In this document: in pieces, positions 55,063 to 64,000 of the stretch | How the letters are laid out: the number at the start of each line of letters is the position of its first letter | How positions within the stretch are numbered: position 1 is the stretch's first letter | NCBI GenBank assembly: GCA_022457155.1 | Contig: JAJGOT010000123.1 | Coordinates: 140,001-204,000, forward strand | Direction: 5' to 3' | DNA length: 64,000 nucleotides | Source: Cladopsammia gracilis | Taxonomy: Eukaryota > Cnidaria > Anthozoa > Scleractinia > Dendrophylliidae | Notes under the pieces: model-generated | What the model was told of the DNA's origin: nothing | The model's database searches: none | The model's input: the letters and a program-made list of their open reading frames with translations, nothing else | Translations under genes and position numbers: made by a program

Positions 55063-55634
55063 ATGCTAATGAGGCAAGAAACGTAAACAGAGATCGTTTT
55101 ATAACACGGCTTTTGGGGGTCTCGAATTTTTGAGACATTTGATGGTTTCTACACGCAGTCGAACCACACTGAATGACCACCTTTGTTAACCCTTTTAAGT
55201 ATCAATAGTAGCTAATAGTGATCATCATCAACTTTCTCCTTGTAATATCAATGCATATCTAAAAAGTGAGATCGTGAGAATTAAGGAAATGATCACCAAA
55301 GAAAAATTGTATTGATATTAACAATTTCTCTCAACCAATTCTAACCAATTCTATGCTAATGAGGCAAGAAACGTAAACAAAGATCGTTTTATAACACGGC
55401 TTTTGGGGGTCTCGAATTTTTGAGACATTTGATGGTTTCTACACGCAGTCGAACCACACTGAATGACCACCTTTGTTAACCCTTTTAAGTATCAATAGTA
55501 GCTAATAGTGACCATCATCAACTTTCTCCTTGTAATATCAATGCATATCTAAACAGTGAGTTCGTGAGAATTAAGGAAATGATCACCAAAGAAAAATTGT
55601 ATTGATATTAACAATTTCTCTCAACCAATTCTAT
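55063..55634. repeat. 290-bp tandem duplication
   Basis: Two copies (55063-55352 and 55353-55634) beginning ATGCTAATGAGGCAAGAAAC are nearly identical, with only a handful of substitutions over more than 280 bp, so the duplication is recent. Each copy contains GGCTTTTGGGGGTCTCGAAT. No coding. Confidence 0.95.
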
Positions 55635-56425
55635 AAGAAATGTATGGAAACCAGAAAGGAGAATTTGTCTGTTGACATTGGGGCTTTAAGGGTTAAGCAA
55701 ACACTTGTCCAGGACAGTTAATTGTTTCTTTTTTTCGCAGTCAGATCACTATGCCTGTGAGCTCCTATGCTGGCATTTCGGGTGGTCGCTTGCGACAGGT
55801 TTGACTGCAGTCTTTTATTCATACATGCCGTATTCCGCTATTCAAGTTGTAGACTTAATAATTTAACAGCAAGGGATGCCGATTTGCTTCAAGTCGCTCG
55901 TTTCGCTATTTCATTCGCTGGTTAGGGAGGAATCGCACAGGCTCTAAAAGCAGGATTGCGGCTGGTTCTGCGGCTCAGCTCGTTTCCGAGCTGTTCGCAC
56001 ATATAAGGCGCGCGCTTCCCACGTGTAATCCAAGCTTTTCATCTTAAACAGAACAACCTCATCGTTACATAGAAAAAAAACCGAGCGACTCGGAACAAGT
56101 CTATAAGGGATGCTGTAAGGGCTGAAGTCTTGGATACTAAGATGCGAGTAATGATTTCATTTTTTGTCATTCCATCTGTATCTGAATGACACAAAGGGGT
56201 ATAAAGTATACAAAAGATATCTTATAAAGAGTAATGTTAGCTTTAAAGCTAGAAGGTATAAATTTGACGTGGCGAAAGGATTTACAGAAATTGAAACTAC
56301 AACTACTTCAACGAAATCCGTTTTTCAAGGAGATGCCAGACAAATTAAAGTGTGTGTGCAACTCGCAAATTGGTTTTTGGTTTTTGAAATTCTCAGTTGT
56401 TCAACATTTTACTCCCAGCTTATCA
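55635..56425. other. Intergenic, no gene seen
   Basis: No exon supported. Frames at 56164-56476 overlap in two phases and lead into the repeat array. Confidence 0.45.
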
Positions 56426-56775
56426 TGGCGTCACACTTTGAATTCCCCATACCTTCCCCTCATTAGCTATGCCTAATCGTGATGTCACAGTTTGGATTTT
56501 CCCACCTTCGCCTTATCAGCTATGCCTAATCATGACGTCACAATTTGGATTCCCCTGCCTTCCCGTCATTAGCTAACCCTAATCATGACGTCGCACTTTG
56601 GATTCCCCTGCCTTCCTCTCATTAGCTATGCCTAATCATGACGTCACAATTTGGATTCCCCTGCCTTCCCGTCATTAGCTATGCCTAATCATGACGTCAC
56701 AATTTGGATTCCCCTGCCTTCCCCTTATTAGCTATGCCTAATCGTGACGTCACAATTGGATTCCCCTGCCTTCCC
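56426..56775. repeat. 53-bp tandem array with CRE-like sites
   Basis: Seven units. TGACGTCA or a one-base variant falls at 56480, 56533, 56586, 56639, 56692 and 56745, exactly 53 bp apart, with an earlier variant at 56426. Each site is followed by CAATTTGGATTCCCCTGCCT and TTAGCTATGCCTAAT. TGACGTCA is the full palindromic CREB/ATF site. Confidence 0.9.
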
Positions 56776-56866
56776 CATTCACTACCCATTCGATTAGTGA
56801 GAGTAAATAGGCAAGCTTTTCCGGACTGACGTCATGATTAAGCACGTGATCATTCTGCTCTTGTAG

Positions 56867-58090
56867 AAACGGAGCAAATCCCCTCTGAATATTGAAACAA
56901 TAGAAATTTGTGAATGATCAAAAGTAAGCTAATCCAATAAAAAAAATCCAAGAGGAGCCTTTTTGGCTCATTAACCATTTTCTATTGTTTCAATATTCAT
57001 GCGTTTATTCCCTAGCGTCTCTTGGTATTTGACTTCTAATTTTATGCGCGTTAGAAAGAATGTGACCACGTGATCATTCTCTGCAACTTTCAAGGCTACA
57101 GCTCTTGTAGAAACGGAGCAAATCCCTTCTGAATATTGAAACGATAGAAATTTTTTAATGAGCAATAATGAGCCATTTTTCCAAATATCCAAGAGGACTC
57201 TTTTTAGCTCATTAACTTTTTTTATTGTTTTAATATTCATGCGTTTATTCCCAAGCGTCCTTTGGAATTTGACTGCTAATTTTATGCGTGTTAGAAAGAA
57301 TGCGACCACGTGATCATTCTGTGCAACTTTCAAGGCTACAGCTCTTGTAGAAACGGAGCGAATTCCCTCTGAATATTGAAACAATAGAAATTTGTTAATG
57401 AGCAAAAATGAGCAATTTTTCCAAAAATCCAAGGGCCCATTTTAGCGCATTAACCATTTTCTATTGTTTCAATATTCATGCCATAATTCCCAAACGTCTC
57501 TTAGTATTTGACTGCTAATTTTATGCGCGTTACAAAGAATGTGACCACGTGATCATTCTCTGCAACTTTCAAGGCTACAGCTCTTGTAGAAACGGAGCAA
57601 ATACCCTCGGAATATTGAAACAATAGAAATTTTTTAATGAGCAAAAATGAGCCATTTTTCCAAATATCCAAGGACTCTTTTTAGCTCATGAACTTTTTTT
57701 ATTGTTTTAATATTCATGCGTTTATTCCCAAGCGTCCTTTGAAATTTGACTGCTAATTTTATGCGTGTTAGAAAGAATGCGACCACGTGATCATTCTGTG
57801 CAACTTTCAAGGCTACAGCTCTTGTATAAACGGAGCAAATCCCCTGAATATTGAAACAATAGAACTTTTTTAATGAGCAAAAATGAGCCATTTTTCCAAA
57901 AATCCAAGGACTCTTTTTAGCTCATTAACCGTTTTCTATTGTTTCAATATTCATGCGTTTATTCTCAAGCGTCCCTTGGGATTTGACTGCTAATTTTATG
58001 CGCGTTACAAAGAATGTGACCACGTGATCATTCTGTGCAACTTTCAAGGCTACAGTTCATGTAGAAACGGAGCAAATCCCCTCGGAATAT
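56867..58090. repeat. 237-244-bp satellite, five units
   Basis: Units start at AAACGGAGCAAAT near 56867, 57111, 57351, 57590 and 57828, with a partial at 58065. Each contains an inverted repeat (GAATATTGAAACAATAGAAA and TTTCTATTGTTTCAATATTC) and a CCACGTGATCATTCT stretch with the E-box CACGTG. Minus frames at 56971-57432 and 57634-57891 span units because the monomer is stop-free on one frame. Confidence 0.9.
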
Positions 58091-59546
58091 TGCCGTTGAC
58101 TAATGGTAATACATATTTATAAGTGAAGTAGCGTATTAATAAGGAGAGTTCAAGGGAATGAGGTAACCAGGTTATCTTTGCTAAGTTAAAACTGCTTGTT
58201 CCATACTAACCTATCGGGGAAAGAATCGTTTAAGGACGAAATGAACGTTTTAAAGTTTATTTTCACATCAAAAATATTCTATGGTCCATCTGTCTTGTCG
58301 TTACAATCGTTTGCATAAAGCTACAAAACGATATAAATCTATTTTAATTACTTTTGCGCTAGGTAATTGCTAGCTTACATTGCTTTGAGCCATTTAAATG
58401 TTAAACTCTGATAAATATGTCGAGAAATTATCAAATATGACACATGGACGATACGCATTGGGAAGAAAAAATAAACAAGCTTGCAAAGCGAAGAGAAATA
58501 TTCGCCATTTACAGCAAAAATGCAAATGTCTGTCAAAGTCAGACAGGCGATTCGGAGTTGTCGAACATAAAGTTTCATTTTATTAATAGTAAATTTAACA
58601 GGGGGAGCTTTTCCCCGTGTTTCCATAATATTCAAACTAACTGTTAATGAAAAAAGAAAACGTGATTTTGCATTTTGTACGTAGGTGTGATAATTTAAAT
58701 TTAAATTGGAGAGAAACAAAAAAACTGACCTGAAATTCATAGAATTTTGTCGGCTGCTGACCATTTTTGACATTAGAGAATCTGGTGATTGTCTTTATTG
58801 TCTACTTTTCAATATCTATCCTGCGTTGTACTCATTTTATGAAAGTACGGATATGGATCGTGGAAATAACAAATAAATATTGTTTTTTTAATAGTGGCAA
58901 TTACTGTCCAAACTTTGAATTGAAACGAAAAGTTAGGGGCGTTTCGATTCATCCCCATGGTCTACTGTTCCCGTTTGTTAAGCTTCTTCTTTCTCTTAAT
59001 TTTGTATTTCTTCGCAGGCAACTCAACTGATCTTAAAATTTCCTGAGGCTGAAAAACCTCGTTGAAAATAAATATCATTTAATAATAATAATAACAATAA
59101 TAAAATATCTATATAGGGGTAGCTAGTCGTGGTTTACTGACTACCGATTGGCTATCTCTACACAAAATTCTACACCGGCAACACAAATCAAAGTTTCTTC
59201 TAAAGAGTTCACCAACAATAAAGAAATGGAAATAGCGATTGCAATGGCATTTATCTAGCCAGTGGTAGATCTAGACCTGGTTATAATTTGGAGGCCTGAG
59301 AAAGGAGGGGCGCCCGAAAACGAGAGAGGCCAAACCCCTCCGGCCCTCTCCGGGATCCGCCACTTCTTGCATCGAACCATTTAAACTACAGCTATCGTAA
59401 CTGAACTAGTAGATTTAGGTAACGTTCCACTGTTAGGTTTGTACATAGTTATTCTAAATTTTATACGTGGTATGTAAAAACACGGCAGATCTTAGTTGTC
59501 GAGTCCATCAAATTCAAATTTAATTGCCATATTTGAGTCCTAAACT
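58091..59546. other. Intergenic and 3' flank of the PA14-GON gene
   Basis: No exon seen. Antiparallel frames at 58375-58773 mirror each other. On the minus strand ATTAAA about 25 bp after the stop at 59547 is a candidate poly(A) signal. Near 59280-59360 lies a GGAGGGGCGCCCGAAAAC-type dispersed repeat fragment. Confidence 0.45.
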
Positions 59547-59824
59547 TTATTGACCAGCGGTCGTCTCTTCGTTAAGGTGTCGCTTTCTCTTCTTCCTCTT
59601 CTTCTTTGGTTCGCTTCGCTTTTTCTTCTTAGTCACGTGACCGATCACCTCCATCTCGCTATCGTCGAGGCCTGGGCCTGCCTTGAAAAATGTTTTCTTG
59701 TGTGGGTAAGGGACCTCGGACCGAACATGCACCTTTTTGGGAAGCTTCACGATTGATTTTTTCTCTCCCTTTTCATCCGTTTTTCTGGCGTGATGAACTG
59801 GAATAGACTGGCGAGCTACGGCAG
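59547..59824 (-). CDS. PA14-GON gene, terminal exon, polybasic tail
   Basis: Acceptor TTTGTTTTTTCGCAG, phase 1. 92 residues with no Cys, Lys/Arg-rich to the end, stop TAA at 59547-59549. The tail could bind heparan sulfate or acidic matrix, or be processed by furin-like proteases. These are inferences from charge only. Confidence 0.85.
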
Positions 59825-62800
59825 CTGCGAAAAAACAAAAGAAATGTCTACATGAACAGTCGTTCACTATTTCTCAAACTCATTTATAACTCCTTAAAAA
59901 TGAAATCATCAGCGTGACGGTGATTTGGAGACCCGATCTTAACTAGAATAGACTTTGACGTTGATATTCCTTCGTTTTCTCAATATTTAATGATCATTTT
60001 GAGAAGCTATATCAAACACTCGGAAGAATGTTTCATCAGGTATCCAAACACCTCGAAGTCCTGAACAGGGCTGTAGCCAGAAAAAATAAGGACTGAGGCA
60101 ATATCCATGGTTATTTGCTGGTAGTGTGTTAAGTACTTTCTCAAAAAGAAACATCTTACTTTCCCCGAAAAAAAAAAAGAAAAACTGACTGAGGCAAGTG
60201 CCTCGGTTTGCCTCATACTAGCTACGATCCTGCTGAAGTTAAAAAAAAAAAACTGGTTGCGCCTCGTTTTCTCAACCCAGTCAGTGTTTTGATATTCTGA
60301 TGAAACACTCTTCCTCGTAAAAAAGATATTAAAAAGTTAAAAATGTTGTACTCTTCCTCGTGTTTGATATTTTACTTCGTGATTGAAGTGATCAGGTGAA
60401 AATCAGAAATCGGTCGGATTGTGCCGATCGCTTCGAATTTCCTGTTGCACGATTTGATATTTTAATAATTACAGAATAATCTTGATAACCCAGGACAACT
60501 CGACCATCTAGCGATCAATCGAACCAAATACAGTTTACTTTGCCTTTAATAATACGGTATTTTGCCCTCTGATAACTCCCATAACTTCTGTTACACTGAA
60601 TTTGGCGACAGTTCAGAACGTTCAGTATTGGGATTCAACTGTTTTGAACGGTTTACAATTCTGTTAACTTCGGTTTTCCTATTATTTACTACGCTATGGT
60701 AAGGCCCGTTTACACATGCGTTTTTTTAATGCGATTTTTGCCGCGCTTTCCAATGCAACTTTTGTCTCTGTCGCATGTATTTTCGCCCTCTTGGCGGCTG
60801 TTACATATTTTTGCTTCAAGAACTGATTGGTTTATCGCGTTTTGTACGTTTGTGATAATCAACCAGGGCCGAGTTGTTCAAAGCCTGATTAGCACAGGGC
60901 CGAGTTGTTCGAAGGACGATTAGCGCTAATCCAGGATTAGTGCTAATCAGGCTTTGAACAACTCGGCCCTGGTGTGATAACTTTGGTTTTGGTTTCACAA
61001 CAGTCAATTGTAGTGAGAACCACTTTAGAAAACATAAAAGATGTCGGAATACATTCATGTGTGCTTACCAGTGCTGCTTGCATCAGTGCACTTTGCCGGC
61101 TCCACGTACATTCTTTCTTTCACTGGCTGGCAGCCTCCACACGAGCCACCACACTCTCCAACTGCAGTCATCCCATCTTCCGACTTACGAACATTCAGCA
61201 ACCTCTGAGGAAGCTTAGGTGTACCCCAGGCCTCCCACTCCACCTCCTTAAGCATGCGCAATCCGGTGCCCGACAAATCGATTTGGAATTTACCTTTGTG
61301 GCATTTGGAGGCGGCTGAGAAACAGTCTCCGGCGCGGCCGAATCTAACCGGGTTGCCCTCGGTCTTGGCGAACTGGAAATCATCTCTGTGTACTAGACCC
61401 GACGTGGGATCAACACGGATTTTGTTGAACCTGAAATTGATCAGACAAAGTACCACAATTAGCAAAAAAATTATATTTTTTGCGCTATAAACATTCTATT
61501 TATAGTCTTCTTGAAAGCAACCTCGTCCCTACGGGCGTAGAATCCCCTGGACAAGTTTGTCAAAATACTTCAAGAATCGTGGCGTATTTTTTCACGCAAA
61601 ACAGCGCTCAATTTGTCTGGACTTAGCTTGGAAACACTCATTGAAAAATGACATCAAAAATGAAGAAAATAACTCGCATCTAAAAAGTTACTGATAAGCA
61701 AAATGTTCCTTCCATACCTTGTTGTGCCCCAGTAATTCGCGGTTAGCTTAGGCTCAGTGTTGACTGAGCCCGAGCAGCTCTCAAAGTTGAGCAGCCTACC
61801 CCTGTGAAAACTGGCGAAGTTTTTATCGGGTCCAACTTGCAGAGTGATGTACTCACGGGGGGTGGCTGTGTTCATGCCGTGGCAGTACAATCGTACGGGA
61901 TTACATGAAGGAGACATTTGAATGACGTACTCATCATCCTTGAAACCTGGCCACATTTTCTTGACTTCAGCACAGCTCCCTTAAACAAACAAAACACATG
62001 CTTGGTCCATTGTCAATACAAAAAGAAAACCAAAAAAATAACAAGTTGTACTGCAAAAACAAAGGCATATGTATGGCTTTGCACTTGAAAAGAGGCAAAA
62101 GGCAACTCGAAAATGGGAAAATAGTTTGATTGTTTCATAACGATGTTCAATTGAGTATCGAAAGCAATTTAGCTATTGGTTTGGTTTTGCAATTTCCACG
62201 CTTTGTGATTGGCTTAAAATCTCGCGCCACTTTTTTTAACCAATCAGAAATAAAATCAAAACTAATCATGACTTGCTCGCACGCGTTTTCCCGCGCTTGG
62301 CACCAGCTACACACATTTGCACCGCCTTGTAATTGGTTCATTGGATTGTCTGTGTCTGTTGTGATTGGTCAGAGTAAGTACCGATCCCCAATTGAAAACC
62401 GCTATATAGCGTGAGTGGGAATGCGAGTATTCATGACTGACTGATGGTACGTGTCTCGCTGTGAGATAACGCCATACAACATTTCTATTCTAATAATTTG
62501 TACTCCTTTTAGACATCATAAGGCCAGTGGTGTGTAGTTGGACGTCCCGCTTATTAAAGTTAGTTCCACTTACTTGGAATCTTGTACTGTAGGCTTGGTT
62601 TTAGGATGGGTTTCTCAGAAAGTACTGGAGGCGCATTGGGGCACTCCAGGGTGTATCCTACTGAGAGAGAGTCCCTCCTGGCACCTTCCTTGTGCAGGGC
62701 CTCAATCCAGTAATACTTCCCAGCCTCCAAAGGAATGTACCCAGATTGTTGGTACGGACGGCTTAAAGAAAGAAACACATTTTTCATAAGTTCAATGCAT

Positions 62801-63603
62801 ATCTTGCAAATGGTACATTCGAGAAGCTCTATCAGTTTACACTACACTTGTACAGCTACATATGCGCTTATGTCAGTAATGAGGAAGAGCAAGGCAGAAC
62901 GTTATGATAATGATGTTCGATAATGCGCTTCACACTTTGCAACATTCGTGTTAACCACTCAGAAATACTTAGCTATACAGAAATGCTTTTATATTTTACG
63001 TTTGCGGCGAATCAGAACTGGGAACCCCAACGAGGGTCCATTCAAATAAAATCTATCATGCCGTACAAAGGTGTCCAAACTTTTGAGTCTGTGGAAGAAA
63101 TCCTAAAGTGTGGCCATTCAAATAAAAGCTGCTGCGCAGTATTTTTCTGTGGTACTAGTTATCTTGATATACAAGGTGGTTCTAAGTTTTTACTCTGTGG
63201 ATGGCATCCAAACAGTACTGCCTCATGGGCTCAAAGCGTTTACTGTGGGTGAAAATTTAAAAACGCAGTACTTACTCTGAAAATTGATTGTGTCCAGTTC
63301 CTTTCACTACCGCAAACAAATCCTTGTCTTTCTCTTGCGACGACCCACTAAAGAATAATTCCGCTTCGTCGTTGCCAGACAACGCAAATGAGTAAGTTCC
63401 CGTATATGGCGCGACAAAATATCCCCGTACCCGGGAGCCATAGTCGTCACCCTCGTTTTTAGGCGCGTCAAAGTCAGGCACAATTCCCGTTTCTGTGGGG
63501 TGGTTAGGATAGTCTTTATGAAGTGCCAGGTCTGTTACTGTGGTTCCCTTTACACCTCGCCATACGTCACGCTGCACGCCCGGGTATGGACCTATATACC
63601 TGG
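59547..63603 (-). CDS. PA14 and GON domain protein, 3' part
   Basis: Five minus-strand exons, in order 63276-63603, 62574-62761, 61718-61979, 61069-61430 and 59547-59824, with GT-AG ends and consistent phases (1-2, 2-1, 1-2, 2-1, 1-stop). First comes a PA14 domain: WRGVKGTTVTDL, RGYFVAPYTGTYSFALSGND, then LEAGKYYWIEALHKEG and SVGYTLECP. Then a GON domain: SCAEVKKMWPGFKDDEYVIQ, VRLYCHGMN, PREYITLQVGPDKNFASF and FNKIRVDPTSG, with Cys pairs throughout. Then a Cys-rich linker and a tail with KKKKRSEPKKKRKKRKRH. PA14 domains often bind carbohydrate. GON is known from the C-terminus of ADAMTS9 and ADAMTS20. The protein is probably extracellular. The N-terminus lies beyond the window. The combination and the polybasic end are unusual. 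Confidence 0.88.
59825..60829. other. Intron of the PA14-GON gene, first part
   Basis: Intronic AT-rich sequence. The 69-codon frame at 60007-60216 (-) lies in a dispersed repeat that mentions TGCCTCGGTTTGCCTCATAC, without splice context. Confidence 0.45.
60830..61020. repeat. Interrupted CCAAT-rich MITE copy
   Basis: ACTGATTGGTTTATCGCG before and ACTTTGGTTTTGGTTTCACA then ACAGTCAATTG after the nested foldback at 60864-60971 match the inner and outer parts of the CCAAT-rich MITE. Confidence 0.65.
60864..60971. mobile_element. 108-bp nested foldback MITE
   Basis: Arms CAGGGCCGAGTTGTTCAAAG then CCTGATTAGC and their mirror ending at 60971 enclose a partial internal copy of the same words and a GATTAGCGCTAATC palindrome. 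TGTGATAA occurs just outside on both sides (about 60851 and 60973), a possible 8-bp target duplication. Confidence 0.75.
61069..61430 (-). CDS. PA14-GON gene, GON exon b
   Basis: Acceptor GATCAATTTCAG. FNKIRVDPTSGLVHRDDFQF through KCHKGKFQIDLSGTGLRM ends the GON domain. The linker GECGGSCGGCQP follows. Leaves phase 1 at GTAAGC. Confidence 0.92.
61718..61979 (-). CDS. PA14-GON gene, GON exon a
   Basis: Acceptor GTTTGTTTAAG. Encodes RSCAEVKKMWPG through TANYWGTTR, the first half of the GON domain. Leaves phase 2 at GTATGG. Confidence 0.92.
62143..62407 (+). mobile_element. CCAAT-rich MITE, copy in PA14-GON intron
   Basis: Same landmarks and orientation as 48770-49033: TTCAATTGAGTATCGAAAGC, TTTGTGATTGGCTTAAAA, AACCAATCAG, CACGCGTTTTCCCGCGC, then CCCAATTGAAAACCGCTATA at the end. 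Confidence 0.8.
62574..62761 (-). CDS. PA14-GON gene, PA14 exon b
   Basis: Acceptor TTTCTTTCTTTAAG. Completes the PA14 fold with IPLEAGKYYWIEALHKEGAR and DSLSVGYTLECP, then a Pro-rich linker. Phase 2 in, 1 out at GTAAGT. Confidence 0.92.
63030..63255 (-). repeat. 106-bp-type unit, about 1.5 copies
   Basis: Diverged relative of the 49540-50420 array: CAAACTTTTGAGTCTGTGGA, AAATCCTAAAGTGTGGCCAT, CAAATAAAAGCTGCTGCGCA and ATACAAGGTGGTTCTAAG. Lies between the two PA14 exons. Confidence 0.75.
63276..63603 (-). CDS. PA14-GON gene, PA14 exon a
   Basis: Acceptor TTTTGTCCTGTAACAG, donor GTAAGT at the lower end. Encodes RYIGPYPGVQRDVWRGVKGT through the PA14 core DDYGSRVRGYFVAPYTGTYS. Phase 1 in, 2 out. 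Confidence 0.9.
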
Positions 63604-64000
63604 CTGTTACAGGACAAAAAGTGGAGGACACAAGTCAGTTGTAACATATTAACGGTGATCATAGGAAACGTTGAGGATATGAGTCAATTGCATGCCCGTA
63701 CCACAGGGTTACCATCCTCTGTTTGAGCAAAGAATTACAAACTGTCTTTTGCCCACCAAGTATCTTCAATTGTCGTTTAGCGTGGTGCAAATGCAAAGAA
63801 GTGTAGTACAACGGAATCAGATCTGTCTCTCTGAGACTTTTCCTTTTTTCTCAAAACAACATTAAAGACACTTGCATGCCATCGCATTTCACTTTCTTTC
63901 CTTCCCACATAGTGGTTGGTAAGGCTGTGCCATTACTTCTGAAGCTTATCTCTAGTTTCCACAGACTACTGTCCAAATCGCGTCGTGGGTCATACCACCT
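63604..64000 (-). other. Upstream part of the PA14-GON gene, cut by window edge
   Basis: The first 300 bases look intronic. At the very edge a minus frame reads WYDPRRDLDSSLWKLEISFR then SNGTALPTTMW, which could be the end of an upstream exon, but no strong donor follows (GTGGGA is weak). Needed upstream exons, including any signal peptide, lie outside. Confidence 0.3.

Noticed and set aside
56971..57891. Minus-strand ORFs of 153 and 85 codons
   Set aside because: They span monomers of the 240-bp satellite; the repeated peptide follows the repeat and there is no independent sign of selection.

Overview
This window is nuclear DNA of an invertebrate animal, most likely a cnidarian such as a stony coral. 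The reasons are AT-rich sequence, many-exon genes with GT-AG introns, short non-LTR retrotransposon copies, many MITE and foldback elements, and an intronic dispersed repeat of a kind I associate with coral genomes. The species is an inference I cannot settle from this sequence. No bacterial operon, rRNA gene or CRISPR array is present.

Layout. 1-10.5 kb is mostly intergenic: minisatellites, microsatellites, MITEs, a 447-bp foldback element, an 88-bp repeat array and one possible orphan exon (4852-5136). 10.5-17.8 kb holds two divergently transcribed paralogs of an unrecognised protein family with an N-myristoylation-type start. One is a single exon on the minus strand (10516-11382). The other has two exons on the plus strand (15234-17794) and a polyglycine C-terminus. 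17.8-23.5 kb is intergenic, with one probable terminal EGF-like exon on the minus strand and several repeats.

23515-53571 is the main gene: a complete 19-exon MIB2-like (mind bomb family) E3 ubiquitin ligase on the plus strand. All splice phases join into one 1041-residue frame: MIB/HERC2, ZZ zinc finger, MIB/HERC2, REP repeats, ankyrin repeats, then three RING fingers. Its third intron is 12.7 kb long. Almost all of it is one 12,113-bp foldback element (28246-40358) with matching inverted ends, an 8-bp target duplication (GCAAGGTT), arms built from a 20-bp minisatellite, two nested LINE insertions, and a unique centre with two small unexplained ORFs. This is the most striking object in the window.

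53.6-58.1 kb is intergenic and satellite-rich: a 290-bp tandem duplication, a 53-bp array carrying regularly spaced CRE-like TGACGTCA sites, and a roughly 240-bp array carrying CACGTG sites. 59547-63603 on the minus strand is the 3' part of a gene coding for a PA14 domain, a GON domain and a very lysine-rich tail. Its 5' end lies beyond the right edge.

One MITE family, with an internal 88- or 106-bp unit that expands in tandem, recurs at seven places on both strands and links otherwise unrelated parts of the window.
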